From contig JAFXPL010000157.1 of the NCBI GenBank assembly GCA_017527945.1, forward strand, positions 1-49,945: a stretch of DNA of 49,945 nucleotides. The letters run 5' to 3'. Below the pieces are notes generated by a model, which was not told the origin of the DNA, did no database searches, and saw only the letters and a program-made list of their open reading frames with translations. A program made the translations under genes and the position numbers. The DNA is from Bacteroidales bacterium (GTDB lineage Bacteria > Bacteroidota > Bacteroidia > Bacteroidales > WCHB1-69). This document shows positions 16,138-24,200 of the stretch, one piece after another; positions within the stretch are counted from its first letter, which is position 1, and each line of letters begins with the position of its first letter.

Positions 16138-16228
16138 GATGACTATGACTAATGACTATGACTAATGACTATGACTAATGACTATAACTAATGACTATAA
16201 CTATGACTAATGACTATAACTATAACCT
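16138..16228. repeat. TGACTAATGACTA spacer repeat
   Basis: About 90 bases of TGACTATGACTAATGAC-type words between the barrel gene and xseB, containing stop codons in several frames. No gene. Confidence 0.7.
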
Positions 16229-16243
16229 GAAACTCTTTCTTAA

Positions 16244-16444
16244 ATGAAACAACAAGAAAACCTTACATACACCGCTGCTTTTGAGGAGCTGAAGGAAATC
16301 GTGGACCAGTTGGAGAACGACAGCATCAGTGTGGATGAGCTGACCGAGAAGATGAAACGTGCTACGGCGTTGATGAAGATCTGCCGCGACAAGCTGACCA
16401 AAACCGAGGAGGAAGTCAATAAGACCATCGCCGAACTGTCGTAA
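16244..16444 (+). CDS. xseB: Exodeoxyribonuclease VII small subunit
   Basis: 66 residues, normal for the family. TYTAAFEELKEIVDQLENDSISVDELTEKMKRA is the diagnostic helical hairpin (given here by its ends: TYTAAFEEL ... DELTEKMKRA). Binds the XseA large subunit to form the single-strand-specific nuclease; xseA is not adjacent, so the pair is split or xseA lies elsewhere. Its stop shares one base with the methyltransferase start. Confidence 0.9.
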   Translation: MKQQENLTYTAAFEELKEIVDQLENDSISVDELTEKMKRATALMKICRDKLTKTEEEVNKTIAELS

Positions 16445-17100
16445 TGTCCACCTTCGAGCTCATAGAACCCGCCATCGAGGAGTACTGCGAGGCGCACACG
16501 ACAGCGGAGACAGAACTGCTCCACCGTCTGTACCGCGAGACACACCTGCAGACCCTCAACCCGCGCATGGCCTCCGGTCAGCTGCAGGGCGAGTTCCTGT
16601 CGCTCGTCTCCCGGATGCTGCGGCCGCGCCGGATCCTCGAGATCGGCACTTTCACAGGCTACTCCGCCATCCGCCTTGCTGAAGGGCTCACCGACGACGG
16701 CCTACTGCACACCATCGAAATCAACGAAGAGTACGAGGAGCGTATTCGCCGCTATTTCGCGGAATGCCCCGACAGCCAAAAGCTCCGCCTCCACATCGGG
16801 GATGCCAAGACTATCGTGCCTTCGCTCGGCGACCGTTGGGACCTGGTGTTCATCGATGCCGAGAAAACCGACTACGACGAATACTACGAAATCGTGTTCC
16901 CACAAGTCCGAGAACACGGCTTCATACTGATAGACAACACGTTGTGGAACAGCAAAGTGGTTCACGAAGTGCGTGGGAACGACAAAGACACGCAGGCCGT
17001 CATGGCCTTCAACGACAAAGTGCAACAAGACTCCCGCGTGCGCAACCTGCTGCTACCCTTCCGCGACGGCATCATGATGATTCAGAAACTGACCCAATGA
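16444..17100 (+). CDS. SAM-dependent O-methyltransferase (catechol-type fold)
   Basis: 218 residues. SAM motif [21 protein letters not shown], acidic residue after strand 2 (HTIEINEE), [16 protein letters not shown] with metal-binding Asp, and IDNTLW, all typical of the cation-dependent O-methyltransferase family (PF01596). The natural substrate is not evident; bacterial members act on small catechols or tRNA hydroxyuridines (TrmR). The trmD gene overlaps its stop by 4 bp, so a tRNA role is tempting but unproven. Confidence 0.92.
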   Translation: MSTFELIEPAIEEYCEAHTTAETELLHRLYRETHLQTLNPRMASGQLQGEFLSLVSRMLRPRRILEIGTFTGYSAIRLAEGLTDDGLLHTIEINEEYEERIRRYFAECPDSQKLRLHIGDAKTIVPSLGDRWDLVFIDAEKTDYDEYYEIVFPQVREHGFILIDNTLWNSKVVHEVRGNDKDTQAVMAFNDKVQQDSRVRNLLLPFRDGIMMIQKLTQ

Positions 17101-17777
17101 GAATAGACATACTGACCCTTTTCCCCGAAATGTTCCCCGGCGTGTTCGGCAGCTCAATTCTGAAACGCGCCGTGGAGAAGCAGTACCTGGAAGTGCACGT
17201 CCACAACATCCGCGACTACACCTACGACAAGCACCATCGCGCCGACGATTACCCGTTCGGAGGCGGCGCAGGCATGGTGATGATGGTGGAGCCCATCGCG
17301 CGGTGCATCGAGCAGCTGAAGAGCGAGCGCGAGTACGACGGCGTCTTCCTCATGGCCCCCGACGGGGTCACCTTCAACCAACAGATTGCCAATGAGCTTT
17401 CGCTGAAACAGAACCTCATCTTGCTGTGCGGCCACTACAAGGGGGTGGACGAGCGTGTGCGCGAGCTGTTTGTCACCGGCGAACTCAGCATCGGCGACTA
17501 TGTGCTTTCTGGCGGCGAGCTGGCGGCCATGGTAATCACCGACGCCATCGCGCGGGTGATTCCCGGCGTCATCAGCGACGGGGCCTCCGCCCTCTCCGAC
17601 TCCTTCCAGGACAACCTGCTCTCCGCCCCGGTCTATACCCGCCCGGCCGACTTCCGCGGCCACCGCGTGCCCGACGTGCTGCTCTCCGGCAATCCCAAGC
17701 TCATCGACGAGTGGCGCATGGACCAGCAATTCACCCGAACCCGCGAACGACGCCCCGACCTGCTCGACCATGAATAA
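17097..17777 (+). CDS. trmD: tRNA (guanine-N1-)-methyltransferase
   Basis: 226 residues from the ATG at 17097, overlapping the methyltransferase stop (ATGA). Starts [13 protein letters not shown]; contains [25 protein letters not shown] and [14 protein letters not shown], the deep trefoil-knot SAM site of TrmD. Methylates G37 of tRNAs with a G36 (Leu, Pro, Arg). The longer open frame starting at 16764 runs out of frame through the upstream gene and is not used. Its stop overlaps the next start by 8 bp. Confidence 0.97.
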   Translation: MRIDILTLFPEMFPGVFGSSILKRAVEKQYLEVHVHNIRDYTYDKHHRADDYPFGGGAGMVMMVEPIARCIEQLKSEREYDGVFLMAPDGVTFNQQIANELSLKQNLILLCGHYKGVDERVRELFVTGELSIGDYVLSGGELAAMVITDAIARVIPGVISDGASALSDSFQDNLLSAPVYTRPADFRGHRVPDVLLSGNPKLIDEWRMDQQFTRTRERRPDLLDHE

Positions 17778-19026
17778 ATTCACCGCATACTGCCAGTCTC
17801 TCCGAACAGACGACAAGCTCTTCAACGTCAGCTTCCTGCTCATGATTCCCATGGTGGCGTTGCTGCCCTTCACCACCTACTTCATGTGGCCCATCGGAAT
17901 CCTGCTGATGTTGCTGTGGATCGCGCAAGGGCACTGGCGCGAGAAATGGGCGAACTTTAAGGCCAACGACGGCATCCCCTACGGCATCTTCCTGCTCGGC
18001 ATCTGTCTCATCCCTCTGCTGGGGCTCCTCAACTCCACCCACCAAAACTATGCCTGGCGCACCGTGGAATGCTACCTCTGGTTCCTCATCGCCCCGACCA
18101 TCTTCCTGACCATATCTCATAACTTACTGACAAAAAAACATATACATCTACTCCTCGCCCTATTCACCGCAAGCACCCTGCTGCACATCCTGATTCTATT
18201 CGGCCACGGCCTCTACCAATTCGCCACCACCGGCGACAACACCTACCTCTACTACTCCTCCTTCTCCTTCCTGCGGCATCCCACCTACGTGGCCCTCTAC
18301 ACCACTTTCGCATACGTCCTCATCCTTATCTATCTCATCGACCACCACGACACGACCACCCCTTTGCAAAAGATCACCCTCTACATCGTCGATGCGGTTC
18401 TGCTGGTCGGTGTCTTCTGCCTCTACTCCCGCGCCGGCATCATCACCTTCATCCTCATCCACCTGCCGCTAAGCCTCTACGCGGTCCACAAACGCCGGGC
18501 AGACTGGAAAGCCATGCTGTTCGTCATCAGCTTGATTGCAGGCCTTTTCGTGATCCTGATGACCACCGACATCGCGCCGAAAAACCGCTTTACGGAGTCG
18601 AAATACACATTGGAGAAGGACAGCACGAACACCAAGCACAGCGACGTGCGCCTGATCATCTGGCAAGCCTCCTGGGAGGCCGCGGTCGAGAACCTGCCCT
18701 TCGGCACCGGAACCGGCGACTGCTTCGACGCCATCCGCGAGAAATACCGCGCCCACGGCTACTGGCGCGATTTCAACCACAATTACAATGCCCACAATCA
18801 GTATCTGCAGGCCTTGGTCACCAACGGCATCCCCGGCATCCTCCTCCTTTTGCTCTACTTCTACACCCCGCTCGGCACCGCCATCAAACACCGCGACATT
18901 CTCCTCCTCACCCTCTTCATCCTCCTGGCCGTGAACAGCTGCTTCGAATGCGTCTTCGACCGCCGCTTCGGTGTCGATTTCTTCGCCATCATGATTCCAC
19001 TGCTAATGGTGAAATGTAGAACTTAG
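17770..19026 (+). CDS. O-antigen ligase/polymerase-family membrane protein
   Basis: 418 residues, with about ten hydrophobic helices and one large periplasmic loop near residues 270-360 containing [19 protein letters not shown] and [15 protein letters not shown]. The loop pattern matches the Wzy_C/WaaL family, which joins O-antigen or other glycan chains to lipid A core or polymerises them. No glycan genes flank it here. The start overlaps trmD, so it is the fourth gene of a coupled cluster. The final codons and stop (RT, TAG) lie at the edge of a TTAGAACTTAG-type spacer repeat. Confidence 0.86.
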   Translation: MNKFTAYCQSLRTDDKLFNVSFLLMIPMVALLPFTTYFMWPIGILLMLLWIAQGHWREKWANFKANDGIPYGIFLLGICLIPLLGLLNSTHQNYAWRTVECYLWFLIAPTIFLTISHNLLTKKHIHLLLALFTASTLLHILILFGHGLYQFATTGDNTYLYYSSFSFLRHPTYVALYTTFAYVLILIYLIDHHDTTTPLQKITLYIVDAVLLVGVFCLYSRAGIITFILIHLPLSLYAVHKRRADWKAMLFVISLIAGLFVILMTTDIAPKNRFTESKYTLEKDSTNTKHSDVRLIIWQASWEAAVENLPFGTGTGDCFDAIREKYRAHGYWRDFNHNYNAHNQYLQALVTNGIPGILLLLLYFYTPLGTAIKHRDILLLTLFILLAVNSCFECVFDRRFGVDFFAIMIPLLMVKCRT

Positions 19027-19086
19027 AACTAAGAACTTAGACTAAGGACTTAGACTTTGAACCTTGAACCATAAACCTTAAACTAA
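19021..19086. repeat. ACTTAGAACTAAG spacer repeat
   Basis: Runs of ACTTAGA/ACTAAGA, then ACTTTGAACCTTGAACC words, between the ligase stop and the next ATG. Contains small palindromes (CTTAGaaCTAAG). Confidence 0.6.
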
Positions 19087-19090
19087 TAAA

Positions 19091-20023
19091 ATGAAAAAAC
19101 TACTCATCCTTCTCACCAGTTTCTCGTGTCTTTTCTCTGTTTTTGCGCAGGAGAAGGAGACCTACCTTTACGCGCAGAAAGACACGCACAAGCTATACAT
19201 GGACGTGTATGTCCCGCAGGTGCAGAACGACCGGAAGGCCTGCCTGTTTTTCGTGTTCGGCGGCGGCTTCATCGGCGGCAAGCGCGACGACAACCAGGTG
19301 CAGAAAGTCAAGAAATACTACACCGACCAGGGCTATGTAGTCATCGCCATCGACTACCGCTTGGGAATGCGCGGGCAGAAGAATTTCTCGGCCTTGGCCT
19401 CCGTCAAGCGGTTCGACCAGTCCATCCAGATGGCGGCGGAAGACCTGATCTCCGCCATCGACTACACCCTGAAGAACCTCTTGGAGACGAAAAAATACAA
19501 ACTCGACCCCAACCATTTCATCCTCATGGGCAGCAGTGCGGGTGCCATCGCGGTGCTACAGACCGACTATGCGCTTTGCAACGGCTACTACAACAGCGCC
19601 ATCCTGCCCGCCAGCTTCCGCCCCGCAGGCGTCATCTCCTACGCGGGCGCCATCTTCTCCCACCACGGAAGACCCAAATACAAACTCCACTCGCCCGCCC
19701 CCACCCTCTTCTGCCACGGCACCGACGACAAGCTGGTCATCTACAAGCAGACCAACGTCTTTAACCTGGGCCTCTTCGGCACGAACTCCATCGTCAAAGG
19801 GTTTAAGAAAAACGGCTACGGACACCATGTCCGCCGCTACCCCGGCCTCGGACACCAGGTGGCAGGCTTCTACAACGACGAGTTTCCTGTCATCGACCAG
19901 TTCATCGAGGAAATCGTCTTCAAAAATCCCAAACTCCAAATCGACGAGACCTACTACAACCCCGACACCAAGCCGATGTGGAACAACTTCCGCGTCCGCG
20001 ACCTGAAAACCGTCAAGCAATAA
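19091..20023 (+). CDS. Secreted alpha/beta-hydrolase (esterase-like)
   Basis: 310 residues with signal peptide MKKLLILLTSFSCLFSVFA-Q. Features of the carboxylesterase/BD-FAE group: oxyanion loop VFGGGFIGG, nucleophile elbow MGSSAGA (Ser near residue 149), Asp in HGTDD and His in GLGHQ near residue 257. It probably removes acyl or feruloyl-type esters from glycans in the periplasm or outside; no carbohydrate locus is adjacent, so the substrate is open. A shared hairpin follows at 20027-20048. Confidence 0.86.
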   Translation: MKKLLILLTSFSCLFSVFAQEKETYLYAQKDTHKLYMDVYVPQVQNDRKACLFFVFGGGFIGGKRDDNQVQKVKKYYTDQGYVVIAIDYRLGMRGQKNFSALASVKRFDQSIQMAAEDLISAIDYTLKNLLETKKYKLDPNHFILMGSSAGAIAVLQTDYALCNGYYNSAILPASFRPAGVISYAGAIFSHHGRPKYKLHSPAPTLFCHGTDDKLVIYKQTNVFNLGLFGTNSIVKGFKKNGYGHHVRRYPGLGHQVAGFYNDEFPVIDQFIEEIVFKNPKLQIDETYYNPDTKPMWNNFRVRDLKTVKQ

Positions 20024-20048
20024 AAAAGGAGGTCCGCACGGGCCTCCT
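20022..20048 (-). terminator. Intrinsic terminator of the T9SS type B gene
   Basis: AGGAGGTCC (20027-20035) pairs with GGGCCTCCT (20040-20048) around GCAC. The T-run follows on the minus strand (A20022-20027 on plus), so it ends leftward transcripts arriving through the spacer repeat; on the plus strand there is no T-run. Confidence 0.65.
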
Positions 20049-20051
20049 GTT

Positions 20052-20203
20052 GGTTTCAAGTTTCAAGTTTCAGGTTTCAAGCTAACAGCCAACAGCTAAC
20101 AGCCAACAGCTTAAGGTTCAAAGTTCAAGGTTCAAGGTTCAAGGTTCAAAGTCAAAGTCTAAGTCCTTAGTCTATGTCTAAGTCCTTAGTCTAAGTCTAA
20201 GAG
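20052..20203. repeat. TTTCAAG / GTTCAAG / AAGTCCTTAG spacer repeats
   Basis: About 150 bases of changing 7-mer words: GTTTCAAG, CTAACAGCCAACAG, AGGTTCAAGG, then TCTAAGTCCTTAG. No gene. Lies directly after the stop of the type B gene. Confidence 0.65.
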
Positions 20204-23122
20204 TTACTTCACCAATGTCACCGAACCGGTGTATTCCTTGTCGTCGCCGTTGAGGTTGACTAAGCGGATGATATAGACATACACGCCTTCGGGGCACATC
20301 TGTCCATATTTGTTGCGGCCGTCCCAATAATCGTAAGGGGTATGGGTGCTGTAAATCAAAATACCGTTGCGGTCGAAAATCTGCATCGAGTACTGGTCGG
20401 GGTCGATGCCCTCGCCGCTCGGGGCAAACGTCTCGTTCACACCGTCGCCATCGGGCGAGAACGCATTCGGGATGTAGAAGAAATACGGCACCTCCACCGA
20501 CACGCGCGCCTTCACGGAATCGGTGCAGCCCGCCGAATCGGAGGCCGTCAAGGTGATCGTGTAGTAGCCGGAACGCGTGTATTCGTGGGTCGCCACCTCC
20601 ACGTCCACCATCTCGTTCATGTTGGAGAAGACATCGCCGAAGTTCCACACCAAGTGGTAGCCGGCGGGCGAAAGGTTCGTGCAGGTCACCGTTCCGACAC
20701 CGTTTTCTACGTAAATCTCCGTGGGATCCGCCATGAACGACGGCGTGGGCAGCGGAATGACCTTCACTGTGAACGTATCCGTGACCTCGCAGTCGCCCTC
20801 CATCGTGGCCGTCACCGTGTAGGTGGTGGTCACCTGCGGCGACACCGTAATCGTGGCACCCGACTGCCCGCTGCTCCAATGGAACTCGTTCGACGTGGCG
20901 TGCGTAGCCAACAACGTGGAGGACTCGCCGTAGCAGATTTCCGGAGTGCCCGTGATGTCAGGGAGTTCCAACTCGGTGACCTTCACGCGCACCGTGTCCT
21001 TGTTGTCGCACCGGTTGTCGAACGTGACCGTCAGCGTGTAGGTGCTCGACTCCGTGGGGTTCACCGTGACGGTCGCCGTGGTGTCGCCCGTGCTCCACAG
21101 ATAAGACTCCGGCTGAATGTCCGGGTAGCCCGTAAAGGTGGCCGACAGCGTGGCCGGGTCGTTCGGACAGATGAAGTTGTTGCCTGTGGAGGAGGCGAGG
21201 TGCACGGTCGGCACCTTCACTAAGATGGTTGTCGTGTCCATATAGGTTCTATGAACACCGGCTGCATCCGTATAACTATACACGGAGATGTATTTCGTGA
21301 CCGGGGCATCGGGCTTGCTGACGGTGATCATCTTGTCGCGGCTATAGACCGCGCTGTTGGTGTCGTTCACGAACCAGCGAAGCTCACCCTGCTCGTCCAA
21401 CGGCGTGATCGGGGTGAAGCGCCAAGCCTCATTGTCGGCAGACCAACTGGTCATTCCACGCCCTGGAGCTAAGAGAATCTGCGAAGATGTGGTGTTTTGG
21501 AGACCTATAATGCCCTCTCCATGAGAATTGGTCGTGGCACAACATTTTCTATGCTTAATATAGACATCTATAATATTGGTTCCCTCATACAACACCATTT
21601 GATAGGTATTGTAATTGTTGTACTGGCTACCCGTACTGGTGCTGGTCAGTCCATATAAACCCACGTTCAAATAATTGAACACGAACGCACGGCAAGGAGG
21701 AGCTCCCAACACACCAACACGTACATTACCCATGCCCAATCCATCATTTTTATTGGTATAATATCGACAATCTATGTCCTCATACACGCCATAAACACAG
21801 TTTTTGTACACGTATGGGATAGCAGAATAATCCGGTGCTGTAGCTGGAGCATTATACGAAAACGTACAGTAACCCGACTGCGGTGTCATCGAAATCAAGC
21901 CGTTTGTGCCAGGATAAACTGTTGTATATTGCTTTCCAAAGAATGTGAACGTGAAAGGAAGCTGAACACCACTCTCCCAGTGATCGTCGGAGCTGGCACC
22001 TATAGGGGTTCCCTCATCATACCCGAACAGCATGTTATTCTCATCATACGGAATCTGCTCCACCTTGTAGTCGCTGGTATATTGCCCGGTGGCGATGACA
22101 CCGGCCCGAAGCATAATGATGGGAATGTCGCAGTCCCACTCAATGGTCTTGGTCTCCGCATTGAAAAGATCGGCGTACATCTCCGCCACATCGTTGGTCA
22201 CCCCTGGACAGGGGTTGCCGTCCTCGGTCTCGAAGAGTTCCGGCACGCAGGTAATCTCCGCCTTCCAGCCGGCTTTCTGCGTGTCACCCGCCTTGCCCCG
22301 GTAGATAAACGACAGCGCGTTGCCGGAGGAGAACAGCGTGGGTGGCATATTGTTAGTGGTAGCATCCAACGTGGAGTTGCAAAACTGCCCGATGAGGCGT
22401 TTGTTGGGGTCGGCATACTGGCCGTCGTAAATCTCCATCACCCCGTTCACGGAAAACTGGGAAAACTCGCACTTGACGTGCGAACCCACAGGGGAGATAA
22501 AGTTGGCGTATATAGGGTTTGCACCACTGTTTGGGTTGTTCGAGGCGATGTTGCCGTTCGCGCCGCCGGAGTCATAGAACCAAGCATTGCAGGTCACCGC
22601 TTGAATGGCACCGGTACCGTCTTCCGTAGGCCAGATACGGTTGTCCGGCGTGACGGAGTAGGCATACACCTGCGCCCGCCAGCCCGCACGCAACCCCAAG
22701 ATGTCCTCGTCGTCGGAATGGAACACGAAGGTCAACATACGGTCCGACGCATAGATTTCACCGGGATTCTGCACCAAGTTGTAGGCACCGATCAGCGGGG
22801 CATCGGTGTTGGGGCCGTCAAAGATGTAGAGCGTGTCGCCCGGACTCATGGCAAATTCGGTGAAGATGATGTACATCAACGTGCCCGACATGTTCGTGCG
22901 CAGGGTCATCGTGTCGCGCAAGTTCTGGGCAAAATAGCCGTCCGGGTCCTGGTTGTCACCCATGTCGCCTGGAACGCCGCCTGGGTCGTAAAAGTCGCGG
23001 GGCATATCGTCAATGTCGGCCACCAACGGAGCCGAGCCCATAATAATCGATTGTCCTACAGCAGTTTGGCAAAACAAAGCAACGGCCAATGCCAGCAAAA
23101 CCGCAACAATATTCTTCTTCAT
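20204..23122 (-). CDS. T9SS type B sorting-domain protein with CUB-, nidogen-like and PKD/Ig-like domains
   Basis: 972 residues from the ATG at 23122 (signal peptide MKKNIVAVLLALAVALFCQTAVG-Q). The frame is open to 23410 but would cross the tRNA gene. Two CUB-like modules at about 40-170 and 190-300 (GDTLYIFDGP, VNGVMEIYDGQ), a nidogen-like segment at about 370-560 (PFTFTFFGKQYTTVYPGTNG, NIIDVYIKH), Ig/PKD-like repeats at about 600-870, then the C-terminal type B (CHU_C) domain with IPNAFSPDGDGVNETF and YDYWDGRNKYGQ. Predicted cell-surface adhesin or structural protein exported by T9SS. Codon use in the nidogen-like segment differs from the rest (see findings). Confidence 0.93.
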   Translation of the reverse strand: MKKNIVAVLLALAVALFCQTAVGQSIIMGSAPLVADIDDMPRDFYDPGGVPGDMGDNQDPDGYFAQNLRDTMTLRTNMSGTLMYIIFTEFAMSPGDTLYIFDGPNTDAPLIGAYNLVQNPGEIYASDRMLTFVFHSDDEDILGLRAGWRAQVYAYSVTPDNRIWPTEDGTGAIQAVTCNAWFYDSGGANGNIASNNPNSGANPIYANFISPVGSHVKCEFSQFSVNGVMEIYDGQYADPNKRLIGQFCNSTLDATTNNMPPTLFSSGNALSFIYRGKAGDTQKAGWKAEITCVPELFETEDGNPCPGVTNDVAEMYADLFNAETKTIEWDCDIPIIMLRAGVIATGQYTSDYKVEQIPYDENNMLFGYDEGTPIGASSDDHWESGVQLPFTFTFFGKQYTTVYPGTNGLISMTPQSGYCTFSYNAPATAPDYSAIPYVYKNCVYGVYEDIDCRYYTNKNDGLGMGNVRVGVLGAPPCRAFVFNYLNVGLYGLTSTSTGSQYNNYNTYQMVLYEGTNIIDVYIKHRKCCATTNSHGEGIIGLQNTTSSQILLAPGRGMTSWSADNEAWRFTPITPLDEQGELRWFVNDTNSAVYSRDKMITVSKPDAPVTKYISVYSYTDAAGVHRTYMDTTTILVKVPTVHLASSTGNNFICPNDPATLSATFTGYPDIQPESYLWSTGDTTATVTVNPTESSTYTLTVTFDNRCDNKDTVRVKVTELELPDITGTPEICYGESSTLLATHATSNEFHWSSGQSGATITVSPQVTTTYTVTATMEGDCEVTDTFTVKVIPLPTPSFMADPTEIYVENGVGTVTCTNLSPAGYHLVWNFGDVFSNMNEMVDVEVATHEYTRSGYYTITLTASDSAGCTDSVKARVSVEVPYFFYIPNAFSPDGDGVNETFAPSGEGIDPDQYSMQIFDRNGILIYSTHTPYDYWDGRNKYGQMCPEGVYVYIIRLVNLNGDDKEYTGSVTLVK

Positions 23123-23240
23123 ATTCGTAAGTATTTTGTCTTTTAACGAAATCGCCCGTCTGTTGTGGCAAAGAAAATTAACCTTGCAAAGACAAAAAAT
23201 ATATTTTTTTCGACACGCGTTTTTTATTTCAAAAAAAGTG

Positions 23241-23248
23241 TATTTTTG
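23241..23248 (+). promoter_or_regulatory. -7 box of the tRNA-Pro gene
   Basis: TATTTTTG, 15 bases before the tRNA 5' end (23264). Mature tRNA would need only a short 5' leader removed. Confidence 0.6.
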
Positions 23249-23263
23249 CAGCCGCAAAACAGA

Positions 23264-23336
23264 CGGGGTGTGGCGCAGTTGGTAGCGCGCTACGTTCGGG
23301 ACGTAGAGGCCGGAAGTTCGAGTCTTCTCACCCCGA
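23264..23336 (+). tRNA. tRNA-Pro(CGG)
   Basis: 73 bases. Acceptor CGGGGTG pairs with CACCCCG, discriminator A; D-arm GCGC-AGTTGGTA-GCGC; anticodon stem CTACG/CGTAG with loop TTCGGGA (anticodon CGG, codon CCG); T-arm GGAAG-TTCGAGT-CTTCT. CCA is not encoded. No other tRNA gene is seen in the window. Confidence 0.95.
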
Positions 23337-23340
23337 CTCA

Positions 23341-23371
23341 AAAAAGGCCTGAGGCATCCGCCCCAGGCCTT
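23341..23371 (-). terminator. Terminator downstream of trmB (also after tRNA-Pro)
   Basis: AAGGCCTG (23344-23351) pairs with CAGGCCTT (23364-23371), with further GG/CC inside. The T-run is on the minus strand (A23338-23345 on plus), so it terminates trmB; it may also end the tRNA transcript weakly. Confidence 0.7.
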
Positions 23372-23402
23372 AATCTTTCTAAACTTTCTAATCTCCCTAA
23401 AC

Positions 23403-24071
23403 CTACTCAACCTTCAACCGCACATAATGTATCGTCTTCCCCTCCTCTAACCATTTCCGCTCGTAGAACGTCTGCACCTCCGTGAGCAGCGGGTCCGCGC
23501 CGCCGGCATACACGTCGGGGATGTTCTCCAAAACGTTCCAACGCTCCTTTTCCGCCGTTTCAAGGAGATATTCATACAAGAAGTCGCTGTCGGACTTCAG
23601 ATGCAAAAGACCGCCGTTTGCGGGCCAAATCGGGCGGTAGTAGTCGTTCACGAAATGAGGTCCCACCAAGCGCTTCCGTTCCTTCTTGATCTGCGGGTCC
23701 GGGAACGTCACCCAAATCTCATCCACCTCGCCCGGCCCGAAATAGAGCCCGATGTGGTCGATGGTGATGCGCAGGAACGCCACGTTCGACAACCCCTGCT
23801 CCAGCGCGTCCTTGCAGCCCCGCCACAAACGCGCCCCCTTCCGGTCGATGCCGATATAGTTGCGCTCCGGGAATCGCTTCGCCATCGCAACCGTATATTC
23901 CCCCTTGCCACAACCCAACTCCAGCACAATCGGCCGGTCATTGTGGAAATAATCCTCCCGCCAACGCCCCCGCAACGGGAACGCCTCCCCTATCCTGTCA
24001 TACTCCGTATGCTGGAACAAATTCCCAAATGTCGCATTCTCCGCGAACCTCTCTAACTTATGCTTTGCCAT
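23403..24071 (-). CDS. trmB: tRNA (guanine-N7-)-methyltransferase
   Basis: 222 residues. SAM motif LELGCGKGEYTVAMAKRFP, IGIDRKGAR, and the TrmB signature VDEIWVTFPDPQIKKERKR (Asp and Pro of FPDP) near residues 115-135. Methylates G46 of tRNAs. Monocistronic, ended by the hairpin at 23341-23371. Confidence 0.96.
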   Translation of the reverse strand: MAKHKLERFAENATFGNLFQHTEYDRIGEAFPLRGRWREDYFHNDRPIVLELGCGKGEYTVAMAKRFPERNYIGIDRKGARLWRGCKDALEQGLSNVAFLRITIDHIGLYFGPGEVDEIWVTFPDPQIKKERKRLVGPHFVNDYYRPIWPANGGLLHLKSDSDFLYEYLLETAEKERWNVLENIPDVYAGGADPLLTEVQTFYERKWLEEGKTIHYVRLKVE

Positions 24072-24098
24072 CTTTTTTAATTGAAAGTTGAAAATTAA

Positions 24099-24200
24099 TC
24101 CACTAAACTTACTAAACCCACTAAACCACTAAACCACTAAACCCACTAAACCACTAAACCTACTAAACCTACTAAACCACTAACCCACTAACCCCACTAA
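24099..24200. repeat. ACTAAACC spacer repeat at the ABC exporter stop
   Basis: About a dozen ACTAAAC(C)/ACTAACC words. The exporter stop codon (24180-24182) lies inside, so its last residues (LVGLVG) come from the repeat. Confidence 0.7.

Noticed and set aside
16764..17096. N-terminal extension of trmD
   Set aside because: Out of frame within the O-methyltransferase gene; TrmD starts canonically at [11 protein letters not shown] with an ATGA overlap.
23123..23410. N-terminal extension of the type B T9SS protein
   Set aside because: It would read antisense through tRNA-Pro and its promoter; the ATG at 23122 gives a perfect signal peptide.
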